A stretch of 64,000 nucleotides of DNA from Microplitis mediator (GCF_029852145.1 NC_079971.1:7435697-7499696); one strand, 5' to 3'; positions 1 through 12,501 are shown, counted from the stretch's first letter. Notes: a model not told the origin generated them from the sequence alone. A program made the numbers and translations.

Positions 1-549
1 AACTATTTCCCATACAAGATTTTCCATATTTAATTTACATACATCGGAAAATTCACCAAGTTCTCTTGCGATACCCACAGTATACAAATATTTTCCATGA
101 CGAATGGAATTAAGTGAAAATGAAGGTGAAATTTGTCCAGTTGTCTTTCGGGCAAGCGCTCTTTCGGTATTTAAATCATAAATATGTAATCGGCTTTTGC
201 GACTTGAAACATAGTCATTTAATGGTGCTCGTATTGTCCAAGTAACTAAATAATTTGATTCAAAAATACTACCAAAAATGAAATCTTTATGATCTGGTAA
301 ATTACTATCATTTCTCATTAATCTCCATTTTTGTCCAGCTAAATTGTCCACCCAGATATCACGAAAGTCAGACCGTGATGCTGCAAATAAAGGATCCTCT
401 TGAAAAAACACAAAAGCCGTTGGATCCACGCCTGCGTAAATGTATAAATTGTTACCATCACACCGTATTCTTGATAGCATTCTTCCTTTAGGTTTTGCAA
501 TACCATTAGGAGAATTCTCAGTAAAAACATACGGTTGGAATGTGTACAT
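1..549 (-). CDS. Kelch-like beta-propeller protein, N-terminal part (runs off left edge)
   Basis: An open frame reads from an ATG at 549 to the first base of the window, 183 codons without a stop, so the C-terminal part lies outside. The protein opens MYTFQPYVFTENSPNG and then shows kelch-like blades: a GRMLSRIRCDGNNLYIYAG strand group (about residues 24-42) followed by a DIWVDNLAGQKWRLM segment (about residues 66-80), matching the usual kelch pattern of a hydrophobic strand, a glycine turn and a late Trp. A second blade-like unit (RLHIYDLNTERALARKTTGQ) follows near residue 124. Kelch blades make protein-binding propellers, often substrate receptors of cullin ligases; the subfamily is not recognisable from this fragment. 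No BTB domain precedes the blades in this exon. Upstream, 550-780 is ordinary AT-rich DNA that presumably holds the promoter. Confidence 0.7.
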   Translation of the reverse strand, partial: MYTFQPYVFTENSPNGIAKPKGRMLSRIRCDGNNLYIYAGVDPTAFVFFQEDPLFAASRSDFRDIWVDNLAGQKWRLMRNDSNLPDHKDFIFGSIFESNYLVTWTIRAPLNDYVSSRKSRLHIYDLNTERALARKTTGQISPSFSLNSIRHGKYLYTVGIARELGEFSDVCKLNMENLVWEIV

Positions 550-780
550 TTTGAAAACAATTATGAAATTTTCTTATTCCCTTTCAGAATTATAAATAAA
601 ATTAAAAACTTCTCGCAGTTTTTATTAATGAATTAAAATCTTATTTTACTTAACGGTGTTTCACTTTAAAGATTAGCTTGTTTTACTTTTTAAACGAAAA
701 GGCAAATGAAAATCTCGACAACAGCGACCTCAGTAAGCTAAATCCGTTGTTAAACTAGAAAATAAATTATCAACATTTGA

Positions 781-870
781 ATAGTATATTGTACAACTAG
801 TGCTGTAAGTTGTCGATTGCCCACGAGAGCAAAGTTGCTCGTGTGGGTATCGACAACACCGCACGAATTG
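781..870. repeat. Hairpin repeat starting AGTATATTGT
   Basis: A stem is formed by GTTGTCGATTGCCCACGAG (809-827) and its near-perfect complement CTCGTGTGGGTATCGACAAC (838-857), with a loop of about 10 bases. It is preceded by AATAGTATATTGTACAAC, the same opening word seen at hairpins near 2336, 39423 and 58813, so it belongs to that dispersed palindromic family. It sits 230 bp upstream of the kelch-like start codon. Confidence 0.7.
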
Positions 871-1074
871 AACATACCTTTTTTTATTATTAATGCGATA
901 TGAGTACTATATTAGTGCTCGCTGTTTTGTTCCCCAAGTAGCTTTTTGCTGATTCAACTGTTGCCGCGACATTTTTGTGGGTTATACGAATATCTGCATC
1001 CGACGAAGTAAAGAAAAGAACGTACGCTAAGATAGCACTTATATCGCATGAATGATAAAAAAAAATTATCAAAG

Positions 1075-1330
1075 CCCTGACGGTTTTGAATCACCCTGGA
1101 AACACGATGGTTCCAGGGTGGATCCACGGTGGGTTTTTTTCATTTTATCACCGTGATTCCACGGTGGTTACACGGTGTACCCACCGTGATTCCACGTACA
1201 CCGCGTAATCACCGTGTAACCACCGTAGAATCAGGGTGATAAAATGAAAAAAAACCCACCGTGTAACCACCCTGGATCCATCGTGTTTCCACTCCCAGGG
1301 TGTTTCCAGGGTGATTCAAAACCGCCAGGG
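1075..1330. repeat. 256-bp GC-richer foldback element
   Basis: The two ends are inverted copies: left CCCTGACGGTTTTGAATCA and right, reverse complemented, CCCTGGCGGTTTTGAATCA. The complementarity extends about 100 bp inward through repeated units of the type CACGGTGGTTACACGGTG, so almost the whole element can fold into one long hairpin. The interior is built from reiterated CCACCGTG/CACGGTGG words. It has far higher GC than its surroundings. No clear target duplication is visible. Confidence 0.8.
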
Positions 1331-1900
1331 AGGCTTTAAATCAATCATTTTTAAAAAATTTTTCACATGTAAAAATCAACTTACAAACACAGCAGATCAA
1401 TAAAAATATCATTATGTAGATTTGTAAATGGTTTTATTAATAAATTATTCTTTCTAAATATTTTTTTTTTGTTTTTTCCTTTTTTGATGAGGATCGCTCG
1501 AAAAAAACTATTTCTTTTTTTGTTTACGGTAAAAATTCACATTAACAAAACAAATTATTATACTTAATAATTTAAAGAGACAAAAACTGTATCATATAGT
1601 AATCAATCGGCTAATTAAATAATATAAATAAACTGTTTTATAGAGAAAGAGATCGAGAAATGTAGAAAAAAAATTACGATTGATAGTATATATTAAATAT
1701 TACAGATTGTGCGGAATTATCAAATAATTTTAATAATTATTTGCTCATTTTTTAATCCCCGCACAAACTGTAATCAATTTGAGGTTTACAGATTTTGAAT
1801 CTGTACACGTCAATTATTAATGATACCTAATATAAATTTGCTTTTCAAAGTCTTGGAAAAATTGGATAAGGCCATAACCAATCTGGCAGCAAGAATGCAC

Positions 1901-3396
1901 ACTGTAAAAAATTTTTGGACCCAGTGTAGTGTAAAATTACATTAAATATCGTGTTAAATTTAAACGGTGTTAATTAAAAATTTTTACACCTTGGAGCGTA
2001 CACGGAAAAAATCTAATAAATTTTACCCGTTAATTGTAAGTGAAACTGGGCCCGGTTTAATAATTACTCTTCCGTTTCTAGATAGTGTTCAATTATGGGG
2101 CAGAAAAACCCAATTTCGAGTAATTTTTAAATAAAAACGAGTAAAAAATAAAACAAAAGGAATCAGTTTTTATTATTTCCGTATTTGTTTGTTTTTGGCC
2201 CAGATATACTCTAAGTTTTAGGTAAATTTTATCAAAAAATTCTCTCCGTATATAAATGTGTAATTTATGATAATTTTGCGTTAAGAAAAATAATTATAAA
2301 AATATTAAAATGTTCAAAATTAAATATTTAAATAAATAGTATATTGTGTGACCCGGGATGAAACAAGACGATTTCAGACTAGGGTGAGGTTGGCTGCCCG
2401 AGCCGTAGGCGAGGGCTGACATCACCCGCAGACTGAAATCGTGTTTTATCCTGAGTCACACACTATATTTTTCATGATTACCTGCATCGGAATTTCAAGA
2501 TTCAGTGTCAGCAGCCAGTAAGAAACAAGTTAATTTTATGTTGATGATGCGGAGAACTGTTTGAGAATGAGAAATATGTGATTTACAGTCACTTATTAAA
2601 TAGTAAATAAGACAAAAATATTATTTTCACTCATTTTTTTTAAATTTTATTTGGTTAACTAAAACTGTCACTTAAAAAATGAAGTGAGTAAACTGAAGTG
2701 ACACGTAAACAAATGAAAGCAATAAGGCTGCAAATGAACATTAAATATAATTGACACCGGGCAGAAACAATTGTGTTTTTTCCCAAGGGAAGAAACACGC
2801 ATGTTTCTGCCCGCTCTTATGAAGGTATTTTTGAATTACGAATTCGCTAGCAGTTGTTTGCAGAATCAGCTTGAAATTAGCTTGTTTCGACGGGCTGTAG
2901 AGACACTGAAACTTCAAGTTTCGATGCTGGTATCATGAAAATTAATATAATTATTGATTAAGAAGTTAAAAATTATCACTATCATTTCTCGTGTATGAAA
3001 AATTCGTTTGAAAAATATTCAAAAAATGTTTCTGACAGTGAACTTTAAAAATTAAGACAATTCTGAACATTTTTTGAACTTTTAAAAAATTATTAAGTGA
3101 ACAATTTTAAACTGATAGGTTTTTCCGGCGCATTTTTTAATTTTTTAAACATAAATAATTTGATTTGACAATTTTTTGGATTTATCAACGTCATAGACGC
3201 TTTTGGAACGACTTTTCTTTACCCGGATTGTTGCTCACTAATTAAAATTATATCGAGTAACGCGGAATAATATAAAAAAAGTAAATTACACGGATGGAAT
3301 ACCCCAATTTATACCGGGGATTTTTTACACCATTATTTTACACTACACGGCCGTGTAAAGTTCTCGGGCCATTTTTACACCCAAGTTTTTTACAGT
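1901..3396. mobile_element. 1.5 kb non-autonomous DNA transposon with ACTGTAAAAAA ends
   Basis: The left end reads ACTGTAAAAAATTTTTGGAC and the right end, reverse complemented, ACTGTAAAAAACTTGGGTGT; GTGTAAAA words recur inside both ends. The element is flanked by GCAC on both sides (1897-1900 and 3397-3400), a possible 4-bp target-site duplication. No transposase frame is visible. It hosts a nested copy of another composite repeat (2336-2941). The terminal word resembles that of the smaller CGGAGT-rich family (for example 44136-44437), so both may be moved by one enzyme. Confidence 0.65.
2336..2941 (+). repeat. Composite hairpin-plus-TIR repeat, copy 1
   Basis: The unit starts with a hairpin (2336-2467) whose arms are TAGTATATTGTGTGACCCGG... 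and the complement of ...CCTGAGTCACACACTATA. It continues without a gap into a segment opening TTTTTCATGATTACCTGCAT and closing CAAGTTTCGATGCTGGTATC, close to an inverted copy of the opening. The same two parts lie side by side at 22809-23545 (inverted), 24283-25199 and 58813-59160, so hairpin and TIR part move as one unit. This copy sits inside the element at 1901-3396. Confidence 0.75.
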
Positions 3397-3400
3397 GCAC

Positions 3401-5020
3401 TAGATTCTTGTGTCTACCATAATTATTTTTATCATTTTTTTTTTTTATATTTTCATTTATTTTATAAAATCAATTCTCTCCTACATTCTCACACTTTGTC
3501 TTATCGTTCATTCATTCTTACAGTCGAGTAGTCAGTTATTATTTCATTGGTTTTATCATTATTATTTATTTATTTATTTTATTTTTTTTTTTAGTCATTA
3601 CCGTCCATTAGTCGCAGTCTTTACTAGTGAAATAAGTCATCTGTCTCATATAATTTTCTTTTGCGCCGATTGCTTCATAAATTAATTTATTTAACTATTC
3701 ATCAGTTAGTTAATTCATGTTTTTTTTTGTCTAAACAAAATGATAACGATAAATTTTTTTTATTTTTTCTCACTTTATTCATAAAGCAGAGGATCAGCGC
3801 AATAAAAATTTTTGGGACAGAAATTAAATAAAATTATCTTTTTGTTTTAAAAAAAATTTTAAATCCCGCCATACCATAAAAGATCGTATTGATTGTCACA
3901 TATTTTACTCAGTTATAAATAATTTGATAACAGATGATAACTCGTTTTAAATTTTCAAAATTTAAATTTAACATCAGGGAACTTATAGATTTTTAACAAG
4001 TGGATGCTTTCATAAATTATATAATTAAAATAATAAATGTCATAACTGGAATATTTATAGAAATATATGATATAAATATCAGTACAACCTTGGGGTAGAA
4101 TTTTTTTTCAAACCAAAAAATTGTACTTAAATACTTACATTTCGCTGTTAAAAATAACAAACTTTTATTGTCAGTCAATTTTAATATATTTCTAACTTTC
4201 AAATAAAATACAAAATAATAAAAAAAAAAAAAAATACACAAATTATTTTAATAAAAATTAAAAATTAATGATCTTAAGGAAGAGCATTCACTCACTTGAA
4301 TTATCAATACTTGATTCAACGAAATGATTTCATATTTTTTAGTATATAAAATTATCAAGAATGAATTTACATAAATTTATTTTTTTTTTTTTCCAAAATA
4401 TTAATCAATAAGAAAAAAAATTTTATATTAATAATAATATAGTAATTTCATTGTCGCTTTGGTAGGCGCACATAAGTGGTCTAGAGATCACTTTTCATTT
4501 AATATAAAACAAAAAGATAAAACAACAACGATAGATTGAGCCTTTAGTGTTCAATATAAGTTAACAATTAAATTCACATAATAGCTGACATGATTTTGTT
4601 ATTAAATAATTAAATTTAAAAATAATAAAACCACTGTGACAACGACCGTACAAGTGAGATGGCTGCTCATTTGAAAGGACATTGAGTGCATGAAAATGAT
4701 TACTTTTATAAAATATAATTAAAAAATATTATTATTTAAATATTAATTTAACATTAATTAAAATATTGTTTATGATTTTAAATACATTACACCCATTAAT
4801 TGGTATTATTTCTGTCCCAAAAAAATATAGTTTCATGCAATCTTTTTTATTGTATTGATATCTAATTTTTTTTATTTATTTTCTTTTCTTTTTTTTTTAA
4901 ACCTGTACAAAAATTGATTCCTCGTTTATTTTATTTTATTTTTTTTTTATACTTATTTCACGTTACAATAATAATGTATTTAAAATGTAACTTATGTAAT
5001 CTTATTTACTGATTAACGAC
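3401..5020. other. AT-rich intergenic stretch, no gene seen
   Basis: Low-complexity AT-rich DNA with many T and A runs. Short open frames occur on both strands but are composed of Ile, Phe, Tyr and Asn runs and resemble no protein. No repeat family of this window was recognised here. Confidence 0.6.
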
Positions 5021-5258
5021 GGCTGCATTCCAGCATGACCAGCCTTTGGTCGACTGGAGCTAACAGACAATACGCTCCTTCGAGAGTTTAAATCCCGTCT
5101 ATATTATAATCATATCATCATAACTCTGCGTCATATCATTCAAACTTCCACATTACTAAATAAATGTAATGACAACATTTCTAATTCTCTATCTATATAC
5201 TCTATATAAAATATCGTTAGTGTAACTAAAACGTGTTGGGTCTAGCTGGAATGCAGCC
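5021..5258. repeat. Small element with 14-bp inverted ends
   Basis: GGCTGCATTCCAGC (5021-5034) is repeated as its exact complement GCTGGAATGCAGCC (5245-5258). The interior is unrelated to the other families and contains no coding frame. It lies about 380 bp beyond the ANP32 stop codon, so it could alternatively be a stem in a long ANP32 3' UTR. Confidence 0.5.
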
Positions 5259-5635
5259 CCTATTTATCCTTAAACAATTCATTCTTACATTTCATTCCAT
5301 TGTCAATAATATTATCAATTACTTTTTTTTATTTTAGTTTTCTTGCAATTTTACTTGCAATTACGTCCTTCATCCTTATGTATTTCATTCAGTTTTTATT
5401 TATTTTTTTTTTTTTACTCCACAGATAATTATTTTATTTTAATTATTAATTTTTTTTTTCTTTCAGTCAATGATTTTTGTAATTAATATCACTAACTGTA
5501 GTTTGTCATTGGTCGGTCAATAAAGTTTGATTCCCAGCTAGTCTCACTTGGCGGCGCAATTATTAATTAATTAATTTATATACGAATTTTACACTCATTC
5601 AACATTACTTATTAGCAAATCCTTAAGTCTAGGTT

Positions 5636-8600
5636 TTAATTCCCAGGCTCACTTCCGTCTTCGTGTTTTCTTTTCTTGCCTCGGGCTGGTGATGATTCTA
5701 AACAAAATAATTCATATTTTATGTTTTAATTTTAGATTTTTTTTTATTTAAAAATTTCAAAAATAAAAATAAAAATATAGACTAATATTTTACTTCCAGA
5801 TTATTTTCAGACAATGCTCCCCCCCCCCACTTTTTAAAAATTTTTAATGACTTGGTCACAGTATTAAAATTTAAGTGATTAATTTCCAAAAAGTTTTTTA
5901 AACATTTGTTTAATATCAACAAACCTTCAACAGCACTGCCGTCGTCTGCATCCTGACGATCTTGATAATCATCAGCATCATCATCATCATCGTCATCGTC
6001 TTCTTCTTCTTCCTCTCCATATTCTTCATCATCACTATCATTCTGCAATGGTAATAAAATAATTATAGTTATAATTATCATTATATTTTAGATATCAAAG
6101 ATTTTAATGAACTATTACGTACAATATCTAAGCAGACTTCGTCTTCATTGAGGTCTTTATCATCATCATCAGATCGATCATCACTATCGCCTTCACTGTC
6201 ATCTTCATTGGCATCATCATCCCCATCATCATTTCCATTTACTTCTTCATCTTCACTGCCTTCCTCATTACCCTCACTATCTTCAATTTCACAATCATCC
6301 ATATCGTATCTATAATTTAAAAAATCCAATTAATTAACTAATATATATTCATTTTTTTAAGTATCTTATATATTTATCAGACTGTCAAGAAAATCAACTA
6401 TTTTTTTTTTGTTTTTCCAAAAATTGAACGGTCAATTTGTATCGAGAAATCGTATACTGGCCGATTTTAAATTAAATAATTACATTTGAATGCGTGTAAC
6501 TAAAGAGCTTTCAGAAATTTCGAAAACTTTGTAAGAGAAAAGTTGTGGGAAATTAAATGATCTACAAAAAAGGTCTAATGACATTTTGTGATTAATCTGA
6601 TAGTTTCGCTGGAAAAGTCAAATAATACTAAAATTTACTATAAATTCACCTTTTACTTTGGATAACTTTTAAAAAATTAAATTTATCGAAAAATGATAAG
6701 ACATTTTTTGTAGAGCTTTCAATTTCCAATAAAAATATCTATTGATTTTTCCGATACTCTGATTCGCTGAGTGATAAAATTCCAAACTTAAAAAAAATTT
6801 TCGATTTTTCTGACAGAGTCTAATACGTATATATATTTATATATTTGAATACTTACCCATCAAGATATCTTAAACTAGGAATAAGTCCAAATACTTTCTC
6901 TCTATAATTATCCATATCTGTTGCTTCATTATTGAATAAATCTAAACTTTTAAGGTTTTGGAATTCTTTCTGTAAAAATAAAACATTTAAATGTTAAAAA
7001 AAAAATATTAATATGATTGTTTTGATTAAATATAGCATTCGATACTCACTAATGGCTGTAGTGTCTCAAGATCTTTGATTTTATTTCCACTAAGATTAAG
7101 GTGAGTTAGCTTAGGACTTGAGAGCAAAAAATTCAAACCTCCTGAGATTCGATTATCGCTCAATTCCAACTGTCGTAAACAAAAAATAATTACATGATTA
7201 GTAAATCACATTTATATACTTTAGTATAGAAGAAAAAAAAGACACAATATGTTCAGTTTATGATTGATATTTTTAATATTAATTATAATTAAAAATGCAA
7301 ATATACCTTTCGGAGATTTGGTAATACAGGGAAACCTTTGAGACTTGTTAGTCCTACATTAATTAAACTTAGAGACTTTAATGCCACAAATTCATCTGTA
7401 AGCCCTACAATATTTGTGCTCCGACAATTGTCAAGTACAAATTCTGTAATCTGTAAAAATACAAAAGGAAAAAAATTAAATACATTTATATCGATAATTT
7501 TTAATTTTAGTAAATAACAGGATTCAAATGAACATTAAATAATTTATTGATCCACTGTAAGAAATTAGCGGAGTGAAGGCGGAGTAAATCCGGAGTATAT
7601 GCGGAGTAGATGTCTATTTATTTAATCCCCTCGGAGTGAAATTTACTCCAAGGGTTTTAATTTAATATTGAAAATCCGGTTCGGAGTGAATGCAGATTTA
7701 AATTAAATTCAGATGACTTCGAAATTACTCAGCTGGACAAACAGACTCCCGATTTACTCCGCATGCAGACTGATTTTTTTTAAGCTCCGGAACTCCGAGT
7801 GAATTCGGATTTTATTTTAATCCGAATTCACTCCAAATTTTGTAGTGCCAATAAGAAAAAAAAGCGACAGTTTGAGGTGCGAGAAAAAGTTCAGATGGTT
7901 GATGTTAACAATTCATTAAATTTAAAGCAACGAATGTTGTTTTCATAATTTAACTACTAGTGGTAAGTAAGGAGATAATTTATTATTATCATGAATTACA
8001 TTCTATAATCATGTGAACGTTCCATTTAATTGCGAACTAAATTTTCAATCGTTGATTTAAAAAGAATAAATATTTTCGTAATTGAAGAATAAGGAAGTCA
8101 TTGGAAACGTCTAGTATAAAGTACCTAAATAATCTAACATTACAAAGATCTCACGTGTGATCTTAAATTACACAATCATCTTATTATTTATTCTGAATAC
8201 CGGCTAAATCATTGACATAAATTATTTTCTTCATTAAAATTTTAATACAATTTTGAAAATCGTACATAATTTACTCTGTAAAAAATCATGAGGGAATGCG
8301 GAGTTGTCACAGATTTTATTTAAATTCAAATTAACTCCGTCACTGGAGTTCCGGAGTTTAAAAAAAAATCACTCCACATACAGAGTAAATACGGAGTTTA
8401 TTTTTCCAGCGGCGTGATCTAGATTCCATTTAAATCCGCATTCACTCCAATTCAGAGCTTCAATATTAAAATAAATTCTCTTTCGGAGTAAATTTCACTC
8501 CAAAGAGATTAAACGAATTCAGTCATCCGCTCCGCAATTACTCCACATTTAATCCACATTTAATCCGCAAATGTTTTACAATGTATGTAATTGTATTGAT

Positions 8601-11600
8601 ATAAAATCCCGATACCCTAAACAATAACTATTTATTTTTTAAAATTATTTTAATCTATAAGTGCGCAATGCAGATTTTCGATTTAATCTATTTTATTATA
8701 CAGACTAGCAACTTAATCCTCACGTTACATAATACAAATCATAAGTTTATTTTTAGTTCAATCATAGACCTTGACATCAGTGAATTCAAATCACATTCTT
8801 GTACAAATAATTCGCATTTATTTTTTGTTTATTATTATTAAGCTTACATATATATCTATATATACGTAGTATCTTGGATATTTTAATGATAAAACATATA
8901 TATAATAATATAACAATATATAAACATATATATAGACTAAAAAAGAATGATTGGTTCAAGACGATTGCAATAATAATGGCGCTTTTTAAAAATGTTGAAC
9001 CCGCGCATTTATTTATTTCACACGTCACTGGGTCATTCACACGGAAATTTTTTGTTGTTTGAAATATAAAATTATTAATTTATTTCTGAACAAATAAACA
9101 AGAGTTAACATTAATGATGATTACTGATAAATTATAAAATAAAATGATATTTGAATGATACTTGGAATAAATATTTCGAGTGTGCCAGTAGGTAGACTCG
9201 GCACTTGGTAACAAAATGGACTCGTCCAATGTGGAGATTGAGATTCCGTCATAACATTTGTCACTTAATTTAAATAAAATGTTGTGATAAATATTTTTAA
9301 AATACATTGCAATTATAAATGTGTAAAATTAAATTTTTTTATGGAGTAAAAGAACTGGAGCACAAATAACAGCTTGTTTAAATATGTTTTTTTTCATTTA
9401 TTTTTGTGTTAGCATTTGTGTATTTGAGTAAAGTTTGTAAACACCAATATGTCGGCTGGTTGTGAATGTAATGCGGCATAACAATCGCCGCGATTATTCA
9501 CACGCGCAAGCTTCTTACATTTAGACGACTGCTCACAACACTCGTAATATTCACCACACGCTTCTAATTGATTTACATAATACATTTTTTAGTCTACTGA
9601 GGATTTCTTCCGGATTTTTCTTTACATCAAATGAATTTAGTTCGTTATAATTTTTTTAAAATAAATATATTATATTTTTTTTTTTTCTTTGGAGTTTTTA
9701 AATCCTGTAGCCGTCAAAATTTTTTTATTCAATTTTTAAAAAACAGATTTTATTGTTTAGAAATTCTGTAGACGTCAAAATTTATTTGAAAATTTTTTTT
9801 CTTTAATTTTTAAAAACAAATTTATGAATTTTTTTTTTTTTTAAGTTTTAAAATTCTGTAGCTGTCAAAATTTATTAGAAATTTTTTTTTTAAATTAAAA
9901 TTAAAATATGTCTGTATAAAAATAATAATTTTATTAAAATGATAAGATATCATTCGTAAATCCCAAGTTCAATCAGTAAATTATTGAATTTATAATGAAC
10001 ATAAGTTACTCCATATTGATGCATCATACATATATATTTTATTTAACATTAAGCTCGATTAGAAATTATAGTGAATGAACGGATAAATTTTTTAAATAAA
10101 TTATTTTTACCTCTAAATATCGTGTTTAGGAAAATATTTATCACTTTAATTTCTATTATTCCTCATGGGATAACTCAGGTATTTTTTTTAGTGACCTAGT
10201 TTCGATCGCATTAGGACTATGTCACTTGAGAAAGTATGTAACGTCAAAAAAAAAAAAGGCTAAGACAGAAAAGAAAAAAGGAAGAGAAAGGGAGAGAGTA
10301 AACGAGTAATTAGCTGCTAGGCGTCATGAGGCCATGAATTTTTCAGTACACTATTGTACTATTGAAACCTTAATTATTTTAGCAATTTAGATTTTTGTAA
10401 AATAATTTTGTATTCTCGTACCTTTATCCCTTTTTAATTACATTTATCTAACAAACTACTTAAAAAAAAATATGTCTATGGTCAATACTAATGAAATATT
10501 TCTTTTACGTGCTCAAATATTTTTACAATCTTTTAATTTTACTTTTACAGTCTTATGAAAAAAAAAAAAAAAAAATATTAATAGAAATAAAAAATTGATC
10601 TAAGGTAAAAGACCGAGTACTAGTTCCCTGATCAAGTGCTAGTTCCCTAATTGAGTCCTAGTTCTCCAATCAGGTACTAGTTCCCTGATCGAGTACTAGA
10701 TCTCTACTCGGGTACTAGTTCTCTGATCGAGTACTAGTTCCTGCTCGGGTATTAGTTCCCTGATCAGACACTAGTTTTCTGATCAAATACTAGGTCTTCC
10801 AACTTATAAGTATTTTTTTTTTTAATTTAAAGTAAAAGACCTAGTACCCGATCAGGGAACTAGTACCCGATCATTCCAAGTAATTATATATCTATACTTA
10901 GTAAAATTTAGTAAATAAAGTAAGAGGCCCAGTACTTGATGAACTAGTTCCCTGATCAGGTACTGGGTCTCTTATCTTATAATAAATTTACCATAAAATA
11001 TTATTCAATATCCGATTTACTAAAATTCCAATTCTTTTATCGAACGGTAATCAAGCAGCATTCTGGAGCTCGACAAGTAGACGCGTGGCAGCGCAATCAT
11101 TAAATAAAAATAATAATAAAATCTCAATAAACAAATAAAGTACGAAAATACAATAAAAGATGAACTAACAATTGTACAAAAAATATCTAGTTAAAAACCG
11201 CGGCGTCGTGTAGGCATTCAAGAGTCGTCAAGCACCAGAACACCTGGTGTAAATTTCCACATCATGGTTACCATAATGTCCTCAGATAAAACCTCCGAAA
11301 TATCGCCAGAAAAAATCCAAATTTCCAATCGATATCTCCATAGATATTGAAAAAAAAAAAGTATTGAAATTCCATCGATTTAATATAATAGTCAATATTA
11401 AAAGGTAACCGCGCCATGCTTGCTTATGCTTTCGTTAATATTACACTATACATTTTGCTGTTGGTATCCTGCACCAGCTAATTCACTCTCATCGTGTCGG
11501 CCTCTAATAGTAAGATTTACAAAGCCACGCGGTTCTTTCGCGCCCATTAAATTCACATAACGTAACAAGTACAGCTCGACAATTAAATTTATCTACTTGA

Positions 11601-12003
11601 TTAATTAATATATATACATCTCCATCCATATGCATGTATATATTTATTTATATTACAACAACTATCGGTATTACATTTCTTGAGCCTAAAAAAATAAACG
11701 AGTAGTTTTACTTGTGTATTTTATCTGAACTGATACTCGAAGTAAAACAGAAAAAGAAAGCCGTGGATTAACACGCACGTACACAATTCACATGATTGAT
11801 TTTTAATTGGGCACTAAATTAATATGAGATTAGCAGATTAATAATAAATAAAATTATAATAATAATAATGATGATTATGATGATGATGATGATGGTGATG
11901 GTGATGATAAAAATAATAATAATATCGATAGTAGTAATAATTTAAAAAATCTTACATCAGCGGGATTTCTTCCTCGTTTTTCAAGCTCTATTCGTTTCTC
12001 CAT
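5636..12003 (-). CDS. Anp32: ANP32 family acidic leucine-rich nuclear phosphoprotein, 263 aa, 7 exons
   Basis: Coding exons (5' to 3'): 12003-11956, 7450-7307, 7169-7050, 6969-6857, 6309-6123, 6042-5925, 5697-5636; phases join cleanly and total 264 codons. The protein opens MEKRIELEKRGRNPADITEF, followed by four leucine-rich repeats (VALKSLSLINVGLTSLKG, NLRKLELSDNRISGGLNFL, KLTHLNLSGNKIKDLETL, NLKSLDLFNNEATDMDNY) and the LRR cap GLIPSLRYLDGYD. The C-terminal third is a long Asp/Glu tail (about residues 160-240) ending in a basic KKRKHED nuclear signal. ANP32 proteins are nuclear histone chaperones, PP2A inhibitors and mRNA-export adaptors. The start at 12003 was chosen because family proteins begin MEKRI or MEMKKRI; an in-frame ATG at 12123 would add 40 unrelated residues. 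Intron 1 (4.5 kb) carries many repeats. Confidence 0.95.
7553..7847 (+). repeat. CGGAGT-rich MITE in ANP32 intron 1, copy 1
   Basis: The copy opens CACTGTAAGAAATTAGCGGA and ends AATTTTGTAGTG. The interior is built from inverted CGGAGTGAA/TTCACTCCG words. Related copies or pieces lie at 8273-8584, 14018-14135, 17775-17950, 44136-44437, 46756-47027, 52695-52800 and 60045-60206. Confidence 0.75.
8273..8584 (-). repeat. CGGAGT-rich MITE in ANP32 intron 1, copy 2 (opposite orientation)
   Basis: Read on the minus strand it begins with a TTGTAAAACATTTGCGGAT end and closes near ACTCTGTAAAAAATCATGAG on the plus strand. It carries the same ACTCCG and CGGAGT words as copy 1, 430 bp away and inverted relative to it, so the pair could form a large intronic hairpin. 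Confidence 0.7.
8585..10600. other. Remainder of ANP32 intron 1, no gene seen
   Basis: AT-rich intron sequence. Short open frames near 8786-9307 lie on both strands and have no recognisable protein content. Three diverged repeats of an AATTCTGTAGNCGTCAAAAT word occur between 9700 and 9870, suggesting an old short tandem duplication. Confidence 0.5.
10607..10975. repeat. GATC/CTAGTTCCCT minisatellite-like array, copy 1
   Basis: Reiterated, slightly diverged units of about 20 bp, of the form GATCRGGTACTAGTTCCCT, framed by inverted GTAAAAGACC.../...GGTCTCTTATCTTA ends. The same array type occurs at 42507-43075, 61825-61865 and 63115-63590. The unit is partly self-complementary, so the array can fold on itself. 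Confidence 0.75.
11866..11940. repeat. (GAT)n/(AAT)n microsatellite next to ANP32 exon 1 donor
   Basis: A run of GATGATGAT and GGTGATGGTGAT units grades into AATAATAAT, just inside intron 1, about 15 bp from the splice donor at 11955. Confidence 0.8.
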
Positions 12004-12487
12004 GGCCGGTAAATCTGCGGGTTTGATGTTTAACTTTAATATATTATTATGGCTCGCAACTAAACACACACCGTTCACTGCACCTTCCTGCGTCGCAACA
12101 ACTACTCGCAACCTTGCTTTCAAACCGGGAATATGACGGAACTGTACACGCTCCGTTTTCTACTGTATCGTGTGGATCGTGTGTAATTGTGTGCTGTGAT
12201 GTGATGTTGGATTATGTTTGTTTGTGTGACAGTAGTATCAATTCACACCACACGACATTTTGACGCCACCACTGTATTCAGATAAACTACCAACTTATTC
12301 AACTGAGAACTGACTTGGGTTGTAAACTGCACTAGACATCCTACTGAATACCGATGTACTAAACAAAATATATATATATATATGCTATACCAACAAAGTT
12401 GTATATTAATGTCTTTGGTATTTTTAAGGCTCACCTGAAGATTGCGCTACCGGGTTAATCTCTTCTGTTGACTGGGGTCGCTTTTAA

Positions 12488-12501
12488 TTTTCCCGCGCAA
12501 A
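12488..12501. promoter_or_regulatory. E2F-like motif upstream of ANP32
   Basis: TTTTCCCGCGCAAA is a close match to the E2F consensus TTTSSCGC and is nearly palindromic. It lies about 480 bp upstream of the ANP32 start codon, in a locally GC-richer stretch. Similar motifs precede Era and the BRCT genes in this window. Function is inferred from the motif only. Confidence 0.35.

Noticed and set aside
339..560. 73-codon open frame on the minus strand at the left edge
   Set aside because: It overlaps the kelch-like reading frame in another phase and its product has no recognisable composition; the frame from 549 continues to the window edge and encodes kelch-like sequence.
1901..3396. Possible Polinton or virus-derived element because of long inverted ends
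   Set aside because: Only 1.5 kb, no polymerase, integrase or capsid frame, and the target duplication does not fit.
11875..12123. Upstream in-frame ATG that would extend ANP32 by 40 residues
   Set aside because: Family members begin at the MEKRIELEKR methionine; the extension is unlike other ANP32 proteins and is most likely 5' UTR.
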